Source: Didymodactylos carnosus
Taxonomy: Eukaryota; Rotifera; Eurotatoria; Philodinida; Philodinidae
Assembly: GCA_905250885.1 (NCBI GenBank)
Contig: CAJNOQ010000209.1
Coordinates: forward strand, 1-63,274
Length of the DNA: 63,274 nucleotides
Direction of reading: 5' to 3'
Shown here: positions 38,562 through 51,598 of the stretch, one piece after another
Position numbering within the stretch: the stretch's first letter is position 1
How the letters are laid out: every line of letters begins with the position of its first letter
Notes under the pieces: generated by a model
Database searches by the model: none
What the model saw: only the letters and a program-made list of their open reading frames with translations
What the model was told of the DNA's origin: nothing
Program-made: the position numbers and the translations under genes

Positions 38562-39940
38562 TCAATATAAAAAAGCTGAATCATCTCTTAGACGTTTTAA
38601 GATATTTGAACGTCTTACTGATTCTGTTGTTGTATTATTGCTAAGAACTTTGTAGGGATTATGAATAAAATAATGTGGTGATAAGGGTTTCATGTCGTAT
38701 AAATTCGGTTGACTCATCATATGTGTGTAGTGTTCATGAGGTAATTCTATAATCGATAAATATGTTCGCTGTTGTTGAGAATGTTTCATTGTACGCATTA
38801 ATCGCCGTAAATTTTGTGTCCAGTCTGTTTCATAGATTGGTTGTGATTGTTGTTCGTTAAGATACAATGGGTGATGGTGTCTTTTTAACACTGTATGATC
38901 TCCAACAGTTTCATAAATATTATTCGTCGTTTCTTCGAATTTTTTTGATTTTAACTTTACTCGACTGTGTCTATAATCATTATGGTTAGATTTCCGTTTA
39001 TCAGATATACACATTTGTCGTTGTTGTTGTTGTTGTAACGGCTGAGTAAACTGATGCGGAATAGAGGATTGATCAGTGTTTTTTGTATAAGAAAATGGTC
39101 GATTCAACTGTCGATGTTGACTAAAATCAACAACTTGATTATTTTCAGAAGATGTGGGCAAAGTGTTGTTGGTTGTACAAGTTGATACTGTTTCATCTGT
39201 CACGATACAATCTAATATTAATAAAAAATGCATCTTAGTGGATTTGAGTTAGATATATATATATCAATTTATATATACCTTCAGTTGGAATTGGTTTTAT
39301 CTGATTAGGATTTGTTTCCAATGCGTTACTTATACTTTCTTCACATGTATCAAGACATGTAGACATTGATTCTTCTATTGACTTATCTAAATTGTTTTGG
39401 TTTTTACCTTCAGATTGAGCAATATCTTCAAAGAGAAAACAAGAAAACGGTTCAAAATAGATTGAATCACTAGAAATTACTCTTACCTGGTGTAGTAGTG
39501 ATAGTTGTTGATGATTTAGCCATTTTATAGGTTGTTTCTGTTGCAAGGTTTACATTGGAATTGGCAAATGAACGAAATGAGCTACACGGTGAGATGGGAT
39601 AAACAACAGTATCAATTGTTGTACAACTCGTGTCCATGTGAGATGCTTTTGTATTAATTAAATGTGGACCCGTATCGTATAATTGTGAAAAATCTACATC
39701 ACTTGGATATCGTGGAACTCGAGCAAACGTTTTTGATTTTTTTCCACTGGTTTTATTCGGTTTTTGTCTATCAAGTTTATATGATGAACGTCTTTCCTTA
39801 CCGCAACAATACGAATGACAGCAACAACAGCAAAAGGTGGTGATTAATATAACAATTAGACCAAATATAGAAATAATGACGATAAATCCAATAACGACGT
39901 AGATAAGATAAGCATCGTTCGTTAATAATTGATCATCCAT
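38562..39940 (-). CDS. Single-pass membrane protein with juxtamembrane Cys cluster, unknown
   Basis: Three exons, 39487-39940, 39279-39425 and 38562-39211, total 1251 nt, 416 aa, with phase-1 joins. Start is the ATG at 39940. A very short N-terminus (MDDQLLTNDAY) leads directly into one hydrophobic helix (VVIGFIVIISIFGLIVILIT). This is followed at once by a Cys cluster, FCCCCCHSYCC, typical of palmitoylated juxtamembrane segments. The remaining ~370 residues are polar and probably disordered, with Ser/Thr/Asn-rich parts, a poly-Gln run, and two tyrosine motifs (NIYETV and PIYETDW) that could be phosphorylated or act in sorting. No signal peptide; the topology suggests a small outside and a large cytoplasmic tail. 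I do not recognise the family. It could be a scaffold or adaptor at the membrane; this is inference. Confidence 0.75.
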
Positions 39941-42900
39941 TAGAAAATTTATAATCTGAAAAAATAATTATCAATAGTATCGAGATGATTTACAAAAGAA
40001 ACGAATCTATACGATTAATTAACATTTTTTTGATAGACCTAATTCTAAGACTACATAACTAATTCATTGTCTCTTTGTATAAACTAGCTTCATTTATAGC
40101 TCTTCTATGTCATTCTTCGTTGTTTTATTTACTTTTAAGTAAAAGTAACAGTAGATCCTTTTAGAAAAACTGTTTTATTTCTCATATATAGGCGAGCGGA
40201 GTGAAAGTTGAAAAAGAAGAGAAAAAATGACGTTTCTATTTATCCTTCATTATTCTAAACTCCTCATCACATCACCCTTATGTATATTCAGGGTTCAACA
40301 TGTTCAACTTTACATAGATGTTTGAATAAAAAGAGAAGAACAAAAATATCGTCTATTTGACTGAATAATATGATGTTTTAGAGTAGCTTATTTCAGTCGA
40401 GACTTGTATTCAAGGGTATATCCAATATATATGTATGTACACAAGACATGAATTTAACAAAAATATGCAAATTAAAACTTGCTCTGGTTATATACTACCA
40501 GTGCATCCTTTCTATTGTTTTGAAAATACTTCGCGTCGTATAATCTTTCCTAAATACCTCAATGGACTCTGATAACATGTGTTAATGATATATGTTTTGT
40601 GTTCAAATTTTTTTGGAATAGAAAGGCATGCATTTCGCGTACGTACTCGTTCAGAACTTGCAATACCTAGTTATTATTTATAAAGTGAACTATTAGATTA
40701 ATACGTACACGATATGTTGTTCTATGATTGTAAATGATATTCGAACATCTATCTTATATATATATATACACACTTATCTGCTGACAAGTCAAATAATTTA
40801 GAAAAGAATGAAATGTAGTTGATATAATAAGCTGCATGATGTAAAAAGGCAGAAATCTTCTACTAAAAAGATTGTTCTTCGATAGTAGACACTGAAAAGT
40901 CAAATAAGTTGTTCCTTGATAATCTTCTTTTACCTATAGATGTGTAATATAATGCCTACTCTGCTCTCTGTACTTCACCTTCAACAGCATATGTAATCGA
41001 GAGAGTCCAACTTTGTTGAAAATAGCATAAAGCGGAATCTGAATATATCATGCGAGTAGATTTTTAATTTCGAAAATTTTGTCTTTATCTATTTTGAAGT
41101 AATCCGTTTATATAGACCTAGTATGAGGGGTACTCCGATGGATCTGCTGATTCACCTAGAAGAAATGATCAAAGGTAACACGCGTTACATACCTATGAAT
41201 AAATATCTTGTGTGTATACAAGATCTGAAATTCTGCTAAGATGAAGAAATAAGGAAGACTTAAGAAAAGTCGAAATATACAAACTTGTTTAAGTTTTAGA
41301 AAATAGTGTCAAAAAGAGACTAATAATGTTTATTTAACAATATTCATTGCTTCACTGCCGTTAGTTTGATGTTTCGAAATTAGTTCAGTTGTATATTATT
41401 AAGAACTTCTTAGATATTTCGATGTGTACAATCGAAATGTAAATATTACGTACAAGATTATTGTGAAAAAGATAATGATTAGGTAATAATATAATACATA
41501 TTTCTTTTCTCTCTATTGAAGGATATAGTTTAGTTAATAATCATGTGAACATGACATTTTTTTCATATTCAATTCAAATCACGTATAGAGTTCATTATGA
41601 TAGAGAGTGGTGGTAGTGGTAGTAATCATTATGTAAAAAATCAAATCAAATGTATCATATAATCTTTCATTTGAACAATAATGACCTTTAGAAGGATTTA
41701 ATTAGGTTTTTTTATTGAACACGATATATATTTTTTTTCTTTTTTTCTTTTGCATAATAACATGTAGCGAAAAATTGTAATTGAAACAAATTTTAGTTTT
41801 TTTCTTTTTACTTTTAAAATTGATTAATTATTTTTCGTATATGACACGTGTCTAAATACTTGTCCGATTTATAATCGTCCAAGATCTCTAATTTTATTTA
41901 TAATAAAAAGAAAAGTATGCATTTTTGATTATTTTACAAAATTTATATGATTTAATGACAATTATTCATTTTATCTAAGTGATCTAAATTTACTGCCACT
42001 ATTTTTTTTTTCAACACTTGTATTGTTCAATGATTACTTTTTCTACCTATACAATTATTTGATATCTTAAACTAAAGTTGTTCGTTGCATATATAATTAT
42101 ACTTTATATATTTCCGTACTAATCCTTAATCTTATATAGAAAAGTGACCGCCTCAACATTATTTGCTTGACCTTTTAATTGAAGGTACACTTTTGTTTTA
42201 TATGTCTATGAATTATATATGTAAGAGAGATGTTCATCAAGTTCAAAAAAGAAATGACAATTTATAAGATTCATATTGGTTTCTTAGATGTGCAAAAAAA
42301 ACAACAACAAAATGAATTCAGATCTCAATCTTTTGTGCAAGAAGAATACGAATTAAAAGAAAAATCAATTCATTTGATTATTAAATAAGAATAATTTGAA
42401 TGAACTATCATTCTCTTAATTAATATTGTTCGAAGTTTGAACTTCTTTCTATCATCATCACGTTACAGATGAAATTATTTATTTTTATGTGTTAAATTAA
42501 AAACAAAAGCTTTTTAAATATAGATCAATCTTATACACCATCGTTTCAAAGTCAGATATTCTACGGTACCGATGATAATAAACTTATTATATCAAACTTT
42601 TTTAATATTTTTTCAGCAAATATAGCGTTGAAATAATGTTTTGAAAATCATCTACTGAAAAAATGTCAGAAATTAAAATTCTATATTTCTATTAACCAAT
42701 AGAAAAATTGTTCATTGTTTTTACATTATTATTTTAATAATAAATAAAACTAAGCATAATAAACGTTTCATTGTCCATAAGGTTCAAGCATGGCCTAATG
42801 TTTATTTGGGTGTTATTACACAATTTCATACCTTCTAAAGATGTGACATACGTAATGATAAAGCATGTTTCGCTTGACTTATTCAGAAATATCATGATAG

Positions 42901-43135
42901 AGCAAAGAAAGAAAAAAAATGTACTCAAAAGGTGAAAACTATAGAGTATATTTTAAAGTTAAATTTTTTTATATTCTAAGGAAGATATTCTGATATCTAA
43001 CATACAAGTTATAATAAAAATTAAATTTTTAATAAGATAAAAATGTAAGAATTAAATATCAATTTATATCTAATATTCTTTTTATTTATTTTTATTATAA
43101 AAAAAAAAAGAAACAAACAAATAGTGAAAAACAAA
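39941..43135. other. Divergent intergenic region
   Basis: About 3.2 kb between two divergently transcribed genes (the membrane protein and the EF-hand protein), so it should hold both promoters. AT-rich, with no gene, RNA or repeat family recognised. Confidence 0.45.
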
Positions 43136-45077
43136 ATGCCTCAGTTTTCATTAAGCGAACAAACCATCTCCAATTATTGTACTGAAACAGGTTTTACAGA
43201 ACAGGAAATTATTTATGCGTATACAACGTTCATGCGTGACTGTCCAAATGGTCGTTGTTCAAAATCACAATTTAAATCATTTATGCGAAAATCTCAATCA
43301 AATCATGTGTATAAGAGAACAAAAAATTTTTTTCATATGATGTTTTCCATTTATGATTTAAATAAAGATGGTGAAATTGATTTTAAAGAATATCTTTATG
43401 CTTTATCAGCAGTAACATGTGTCAATCGTTTAAGAATGATTGCAACATTATTCGAATTTTTTGATACACATAAACGAGGTTTTATAACAAAATGTGAATT
43501 TGAAAAAAAGAAAAAAATGGCCAATGATTTTTTACATTTACAATCGAATGAAGAAGAGATAACATTAGCATTTCAAAGTATGGATATGGATAATGATGGA
43601 CTATTGACAAAAGAAGAATTTACACGATGGCATTTACAACAAGGTTCATGTCGTATGAAAACAGAAAATAATATTGAATGTGTACAAAAACAAATATCTA
43701 ATACATCACCTATTCGAGAAGATACTCTAGAAATTAAAACATGTTATGATAATACATTAGAATCAAATAATATTTGTTCACCATTGATAAAAACAAAGAA
43801 AATTAAAAAATTAAAAGGAACAATTAGTCGAGAATTAATACAATTAGATTCACCAATAATATCTGATAATCAAACGTGTGAAATACGTTCAATGAAGATT
43901 ACTCAAAATGATCAATTAGAACAAAAACGTGGAACAAAGGGAGAAAAATTGAGACGAAAAAAAGCTCAACTAATACATAATCTTGATCAAATTAAAAATA
44001 CGTTTTCAGATAAAATAACAACAACTAATGATCATTGTATTAAAAAAGACATTGTTAATGATGAATTACAAGTGTCCGATTTACTTCAAAAATATATTGA
44101 TAAGGAAAAAACGGATGTAAAAAAACATCGAAAATCTAAAGGAGAAAAAGGAAAAATGAATCCTATTAACGCTTGGCTCGATGCAAATATTCAGTCAGAT
44201 GTCGATGGAAATTGGTAAGTTTCTCACAACAATTGTCTATTATTGTTTTTTTTTCTAATTATTTATTTTTAGTCAAGAGTCTCCTATCAATAATGATAAT
44301 TGTAACGATATTAATAATCATTTTGAAAATAAACCTGTCGATAATCCCCAACGATTATCAGTTAAAGAAAATCGTATTCGTGCATTACTTCAACATAGTA
44401 CAATACCACTCGGAGATATAGATCAACATTTATTTCGTATATTTCGAAAAGCTAGAAATCGTTTTTGTATACTTAGTGGAGCATCGGATAATACATCATC
44501 AATAGATGAATTTAAATCAACTGATTCTGGAATATTAACAATGTCTGTCTATTCAACAATATCAAAATCATGTTCATCTTTTCAATCATCAATTGATTCC
44601 AGTTTTCTTGATGAATTTGATAATAATGAAAATGATTTACATAGCACAAATGAAAATATGATAGATCTATTTGATTCATTAGAGACAATTTTATTACAAA
44701 TATTAATTGAACTTCGACAACAAAATCAAACTAAAATATCTAAGTCTATCATTCAAGAAGATCAAAGTCTAAAATCCAACGAGCCAACCGAAAATAAATT
44801 TAACGATGCAGTTAACAATTGTATTGACGATAGAATTCGTTTACAAAAAATGAAAAGTTCAAATAATACCCTCATAAATTTGTCTAATGATAATGAGAAC
44901 GATTTTGGTCAAATCCCTAAGCATCAAATTTTGTGTAAACCTGAACAACTTAAAAGCTCGTCTAAAAAAAAAAAAAATTTAAGAAAACATAAAAAAAAAG
45001 TATCATTGCCATCATTGACGTCTTTAAACTTGTATGAAGCCTATGATGATGGTGACATTAAAATATGTCGACTTTGA
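43136..45077 (+). CDS. EF-hand protein with long disordered C-terminal tail
   Basis: Two exons, 43136-44214 and 44273-45077, giving 627 aa; the single intron is 58 bp and phase 2. The ATG at 43136 follows aaaca and gives MPQFSLSEQT. The first ~170 residues resemble neuronal-calcium-sensor or calcineurin-B-type proteins. EF-1 is degenerate (MRDCPNGRCSKSQF). The second loop, DLNKDGEIDFKE (74-85), is canonical. The third, DTHKRGFITKCE (110-121), lacks key oxygen ligands. The fourth, DMDNDGLLTKEE (150-161), is canonical. Two Ca2+ sites are therefore expected. There is no N-terminal MG myristoylation signal. The remaining ~450 residues are low-complexity, rich in Asn, Ser, Lys and acidic residues, with KKKKNLRKHKKK near the end. 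NCS proteins are normally ~190 aa, so the tail is the odd part. Partner and pathway are unknown. Confidence 0.85.
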
Positions 45078-45615
45078 AATGATGATCCCCTCATTCGAGT
45101 GTAACATCATAGGGATTTCAATAGGGGCATCAATAGGGATTTCATACTTTTGCTCTCTATGCACATAAACAAAAACTGTCTCATTTGTCAAAACTTTTAT
45201 TTTTCCTAGATTTAGTAACTTTTTCGTATTATTCTATTTTATTTATTTTTTAAGTTTATTCTGTGATAATTACGATCAAAGAATAAACGCTGATATAGTA
45301 AACAAACTCTTCTTTTATCGCAACCGTGATGTCTTTTCATGGACAGATTTTTGGGATTGCTGCATCTTTTCTAAATTGCTATGTTACATTGGTCAAAAAC
45401 TAACAGAAGTACTAATTAATTTAGCATTATTTAGAATTGTACAATAAAAACATTGATTAAGGAAATACTAGAAGAGCACATTCCATATCAAACAGAAGAT
45501 AAAGAACAACAACATCCGCAACCATACTTGACTAACTGAAACCCAAGCCAATGGCCAACGACCAAAAGATCACTTTTACGGCCATAATTAAAATAAAACA
45601 AATTATCGGTATAAA

Positions 45616-46786
45616 TTAGCGTGTATACTTCACAAATTGGTTAGAGAGAAAAAAAAGCCAAGAACAAGAATAGAGGAAATATATTTTTGCTTCAGTTGCA
45701 GAATAAGCTTGTCCTTCTTCATTCCAATGAAAATTGGCCTAAATATCGCAGAATTATCTAGATGTTATGATAAAATTCCTAGATGACCGGTATTGTTAAA
45801 GACACTTACATTATAAACATTAAGATAAGGTGCATTATATGAATGACCAATACTATTGGAATCATTATTTGGTGGACTCATCTAAAGATCTAAGTTCATA
45901 CAACTATTGCTGTACTATACTTTCTGCTTGTGTCAGTATACCTCCATTCTGTTCAATTCTCTATCATTTTCTTCTTTTCCGATACAATACTCAACTTCAT
46001 GAGATGTGGTCACGGATTTCGAGCGTGTCGTTTCTTCACTGTGCAATGAATTTGTCTGAATATGGATGAAAAGAGATACGTGTGCAAGTTAATATTTATT
46101 CTGTTACGTTTTTCGGTTCGAAAAATCAAAAGACATTTAATAGAAAAACATCAGGATTTCAACGTTTGATTTAAGAATCTTAACAGGACAGTTTGAATAT
46201 GGCATAGCACTGTTTATCACGACTTTTTACCATTTCTTCGTCACTGTGAATTATATTAACAGCTTCTACCATAAGATGCAATGTGTTCAACGTACTGAGA
46301 TCTGATGCCTCATCATCACCTGGTTCAGCTAAAAAGAAATAATTTAAATTACATATCGTATTGGAAAGTAGTTTAACGTGCACGTCACGTGTAAATCTGG
46401 CATTTCTAGACTCATATTCATATCACTTGTTCAACATTCTATAGGTGGATCAAGTAGCATTGTAGAACTAAGCAATTATCCAACAGCTACGTTGAGAACA
46501 AGTATCTGAAACTAAGCGAAACGTACGAGATAGCTTTTGTTTCTTGTCCTGTACATATAATAGAATATTGATATTGTAATCTTTCTTCGTGTTCATTTGT
46601 TTCAGCAGTAGCAGATAGTTGTTGCTGATCTACAAAACGTACTGCTGTTAGAAAACCCTAGATATTGAAGAAAATTATATTTTAAACGTTGTCACAATTT
46701 CATATTGTATTAGCAATAATGGAAAAAGTAATGTGGTGTCACTTACTGTCTTTGCTTAAATATTCTTTACTTTGCACTTGTGACAT
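45616..46786 (-). CDS. Unidentified six-exon gene (178 aa)
   Basis: Exons read as 46747-46786, 46555-46644, 46231-46328, 45942-46055, 45810-45881 and 45616-45738. Joined length is 537 nt with consistent phases; the last three joins are all phase 0. Every exon has GT-AG borders, some strong (GTAAGTG). The start is the ATG at 46786 (MSQVQSKEYLSKD). The protein is acidic and Ser/Glu/Asn-rich: ETNEHEERLQYQYS, GDDEASDLSTLNTLHLMVEA, SEETTRSKSVTTSHEVEY, SYNAPYLNVYNANFHWNEEG. It ends in a more hydrophobic piece. No domain is recognised; the composition would suit a transcription cofactor or adaptor. The last exon may use another donor and continue. The model rests on splice logic and coding appearance only. 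Confidence 0.5.
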
Positions 46787-46914
46787 TTTTTGTGAATGAA
46801 ACAACAAACATTTACCAGATATTCACGTTTGGAGGAAAATCACAAACGTATATTCTTTCTAGGATGAATCTACATTTTCATATTGATCTAGACAAAACTT
46901 TTTTTATTTATCAG

Positions 46915-48654
46915 ATATATGTACTCGAAGTAACACCATCAGCAAGTATCACATTCGATTACCCAACTACACCCGATGAGCAACCACACAGACACCAAGC
47001 TAAATATTTTCAAATACCGGAAAGTCGTCTTGGTAAAATCAGAAGTATTTTGAGAGCATGTTTTGGACACTTACGGTCCAATTTAAAATTGGTAAGTACT
47101 TACGGCAGTTTTTAAAAGTTTCATAGTAGCTTGTAACAAGCTATTATGAAGCTTTTAGTATTCTAAACGTCCCGCTCATCATTCCTTTTCTACTCCCTGT
47201 TGACTAACTTCGCTTCTATTTAGATACGACAAAATGGAAATTATTTGGTGGTATGGTTTGTTATTGTTAAAGTTTTATACATTGCGAATTGTGTTGGTTG
47301 TTTTATATTATTAAATTATTTGTTGTAAGTAGTTCAACATGCGCAATATTTATACGAAAGATAGTTTGCTAATTCTCTGTCATTCGGCATACTCGTCCTA
47401 ATTGGACTTCCATACCAACATAAAATCACTCAGACCATATTTAAATGCTTTAGGTCGACAAATTTTACCCATATTGGACAAGAAATATGTGAATATTTAT
47501 ATTATAGTGAGTATTAAAAAAATCAATTGTGCAAAAATTAACTTATTGAATTTTGTTATATAAAAGCCATTTGATATGTCAATCAGATTTCCTCGAATTG
47601 TTTATTGTGATCTTATAGACGAAAAAAAAGGTAACAAGTCACATTTTAGGTGAATAATATCAGATTTAGATAAAAAACCTTTCCCGAGATGAGAATGTAA
47701 TGTTCGTCTTTTCTGGCAAAATTAACGATATTTTTGACAGTATCAAGGTTTTCTGGAATTGCCTTTTGAAAATGTTTTCAGAAAAAATTGAAAATACATA
47801 TTTCTGATTATGCACTCTCTGCAGAGTTTCTAGTAAATAACGCAATTTTATAGCGTAGAGCATGATTTTCCCGTTAAACGAAACTATCGAACAGCTTTGA
47901 CCTATGTCTACATCAAAAGTTATGAGATGTTTATTTTCCGTCTTATTATGTGATCAATTTCTTTTTCGTTTTATGGAAGAACAACTTTAAAGCATTAACA
48001 AAATGCATTATACTACTAAATGCAATCAATGAAAAAATTTTTGTAATAGTAAGTGTCGTAAGTTACATTAAACCCATTTCATTTGGTATTGAATACTATA
48101 AATTATTGGAATGAGAGCTTGTGTAAAAAGGAGACAATAGAATTCCAAATAAGACACATAGCAGTAAAAGAGAATATTGCTGGATACTCAGATTTGTTTT
48201 TTTACTCTTTCTCGTCAGATGCCGGTTTCTGTTTTGAGATGTTTTGTGAAATGGTATGATAAATCCATCAGACCTGTTTTTTTACATAACTGTTTTTGTT
48301 TGTTTCAGCTTTGGTTCTGGATGGCACTTTTAGCAATTCTAAATATATGTGAATTATTGACAACATTATTGAAAACATTGCCATTCAACCAAAAACAATT
48401 TATAAAGAAACATTTGGATGTAAATGGAATCTATACAGCCGTAAGTTATCATTGTACAATTACTATTCTTACCAAAAAGAATCATACAATCCTTCGGCTA
48501 AGCAAACTGTTTTTAATGCTCTCCTGTGTTTTAAGAAAATTTAAAAGACATCAACCATTTTATTGAACATTATTTACGTAGTTATGGCGTATTAATGTTT
48601 CATTTATACGAGACAGATCTCAATGATACAATAACTGGGAAAATGATTACCTGA
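46915..48654 (+). pseudogene. Innexin fragment (TM3-TM4 region), 5' part missing
   Basis: Innexins form invertebrate gap junctions and hemichannels from four-pass subunits. Exons: 46915-47091, 47224-47324, 47454-47510, 47587-47630, 47993-48048 and 48309-48440, all in phase. They encode a cytoplasmic loop (RLGKIRSILRACFGHLR), TM3 (GNYLVVWFVIVKVLYIAN ... LLNYLL), the conserved second extracellular loop (EFPRIVYCDL, then KCIILLNAINEKIF) and TM4 (LWFWMALLAILNICEL). A likely last exon near 48547-48654 (INHFIEHYLRSYGV) cannot be joined in frame to the previous one. No exons for the N-terminus, TM1, the first Cys loop or TM2 are visible upstream, where an opposite-strand gene begins. The fragment therefore looks truncated at 5' and broken at 3'. 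An assembly or very distant 5' exon is the alternative. Confidence 0.75.
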
Positions 48655-49792
48655 TTATTCAAAAACATCTATTGTTCAACTAAAAAGAATTGTAATTTTT
48701 ATCTCTTTTTTCTTGGTTTTGTTTTACAAGCTGTGTTTTTGTTCATTATTACTGCTTCTACTTCCATTTTTTTAACAAAGCTAAAAAGAACATTGTGTCT
48801 TAAAGGTTATAATCAACTTCAAAATTATTTCTCCTTAAACGCCGTGATTAAACGAATAATAATGAGGATGGTCTACCTGACACGAAAAAATTAATAATAC
48901 AACTTGAACTATAATCTACTTTACGAATACTTTTACGAATTTCTATTGGTTTTTGTTTCAAACCAATGAAAGTATTTTTATCGTCGTGATACATCATTGT
49001 GTTGTGATAGCTTCATCATCAGTCAAGTTTAGCTATTCTTGACACATAACAGTAACTCAACCAAACAATAGATAAAAACAAGGTAACGCCCGTCTCCATT
49101 CTCTCGATCCCTTGACTTTATTAACTTGGATCTGCGCAAGTGAACGCCCTTTGGCGACTTTTAAATCGAACACAATGATCACGTCTCCCTTCGGTCGGCG
49201 CTCGCTGGGGGCCTAACTAATCATAAGACATCTTCTGGATTTCCTTTCTTTTTTTATGTATAAGGTTGGTAATCTGATATAAATATGTAAATCAAAAATC
49301 TGTGGAGGTCTAAACATATTTCTGAATTCAAAACAATGCTCACGCTTCCCTTCTGTCGGCGTTCGCAACCAGTATAGATGAGAAATGCTATGAAGTTCTC
49401 TGGTTCCACCGGAAAACCATCTAATGTAATATAAAGCTAAAAGGTTTTCTGCACACCCTCTGCAGATCCCAAAGAGGTTGAAAGTATTTCTAATCGATTT
49501 GTTATAATAGATTATCTATACACTGTCAGTTTTATTACCCGTATTACCACTTTTTTGTATTGCCACAGCTGACTGCTATCTGGCGACATCTATCCCGGGT
49601 CTACAGAAAACGCTTGCTTAGCTCTCTGCATCAGTAGATGTTTCAGATAATCTCTTTGAATATTAATCTCTTATGTAAAGAATAATTTTCTACTTTTGTC
49701 TCTTGTGATTCGCTTATCTATAGAATATCTGACAGCCATTTTTCCGTATTTTGCGCACACACACATACAGACAACTATTTTGTTGTTGTTGC
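48655..49792. other. Spacer with GC-richer repeat-like patches
   Basis: No gene. Around 49150-49370 there are two similar motifs (cttcggtcggcgctcg and cttctgtcggcgttcg) on a locally GC-richer background, likely remnants of a repeat. Confidence 0.4.
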
Positions 49793-50291
49793 ACACAAGT
49801 CGACAATCTTGAGATCATTTCTGACGGAATCTTGATTTCAGTAGTTTCTTCCTGTGAAAGCCATTTTTTTCAGATTTTCAGTCAGAACCTGATGGTGTGT
49901 AGTCATGCGACCATCGCTCGTACAATCAAAAGCCAGTTGGGTACTCACCAATACACTTGAAGTTAAAAAAGAGACTCATTTTTGTGGGACTTTTTCTAGT
50001 ACATAGTATAGCTGATATCAAGACTTTTTAGAATGTATATTCAGAGTTCTCTAGCCAGAAGCCGTTACTGAGATATCAGTGTTGTTCAAACAATCTCCTG
50101 ATTCAGACCATAATGGGCTGATCTTGATTTCTTACCAAGAATCAGTGACCATGAATATTGAAAAATTTTTCAGATCAGGTCATTCTAACCTGAACCTTAT
50201 TATTGATTGTATAGAGTCAGAATCTGATAAGATTGATGTGACCTGAAATCAAGATTCTGTCAGAAATGATCTCAAGATTGTCGACTTGTGT
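49793..50291. mobile_element. 499-bp element with 49-bp terminal inverted repeats
   Basis: The left end (49793-49841, acacaagtcgacaatcttga...) and right end (50243-50291) are reverse complements over 49 bp with a single mismatch. No ORF lies between them. No convincing target duplication could be read at the borders. A non-autonomous DNA transposon is the simplest reading. Confidence 0.8.
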
Positions 50292-51598
50292 AAGGAGTCG
50301 AGAAAGGAAACTTTTTTTCCAATGGCGATATAATACTAAACAAAGAGTATGAATAAAAATATAAAATTTATACACTTTTGCTTATTAGCGTAAAACTAAG
50401 TCTTTACGGTAATTTTGAGTTTTATTTCAATTGTGTTCAAAGATACGGATGATTGCCAATAAATCAATCTAATACAACCTGCATACTATTCTAACGGTTA
50501 CTATTCAAACGGTCTGATCTTTTGGCTGCTAATGGTTTTATAAAAGATGGATCGAAAGCGGAGAGAGATGAGAGAGAATACAGACACAACGATCTGTTTG
50601 TGACTTAATTGGCGGATGAATGATTTGTTAGAATATGTGGTATAATTTTAAAGAAAGCAATATCGCTCAATTATTTGATCATCAGATAAAAAGTTAAGAG
50701 GATTCTTTTTGTATAAAATTACTTTTTCATCGTCGACTTCTGCTCAACTTCAAATATTAAAAATATAAATATTTTTAATATTTTATTTATATTAAAATAT
50801 ATATATAATAAAATATTATGATTACGATTTATTAACTTATTTATGTTGTTTACTTACATAAATTTATCTTTAAGCCAACATTTCAGTAAATAAAATAATA
50901 CTGATATTTACATCTACACTTAAGTGTTGAAATCGTACACATGATTTGTGATTTAAATATAGCAGACGCTTGAATCAACTGGTCATGGCAAATTTAAAGG
51001 TACTTAGACGTAGTTTTGAGTTAAGTATATTTCTTTTTTATATATGTTCTCCTTGTACAATTGCAGCAAATGTTAGTTTGCACTTGATTTTAGTGAAAGA
51101 GAGCCGTATCAGAAAAAGTCTTAAGTAAGTCTAAATTGACACTTAAATAAACACATGATTAGTTAAATTTTAGAATAAGAGATTATCACAAAAATCTTTC
51201 GCTAATAACTACATCGAAGTAATTTTAGATTTTTATTGATTAATTTAAATGTTAACTTGCAAATTGTATTGCAATTATTTATCTATTCCATTGAGCTAGT
51301 ACAAAATATTTTTAATTCTAAAACCTTTTTGCCTCTATTAGCTTCCCTTCTTCAGAGAATCGATGATTTTGCCTTTTCAAAAACTTTTTTCATAAACTTT
51401 TTTTATTATTCATGGTATGGTCAGCTCCAGTATATAAATTGAGTATTCTAAATTGAGTATGTGTAAATATATGTGTGATTAATACGAATATTATTAATAT
51501 ACTTAAATGGAAATGATCGTCAAAGAATCTGATAGTAGCTGTTCTAATTTTTTAAGTGCACACCTGTTTCTTTAGATTATATACAAATATATAGAAAA
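50292..51598. other. Spacer upstream of the stefin gene
   Basis: AT-rich, with an (AT)-rich stretch near 50760-50820. No gene recognised. Confidence 0.4.
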
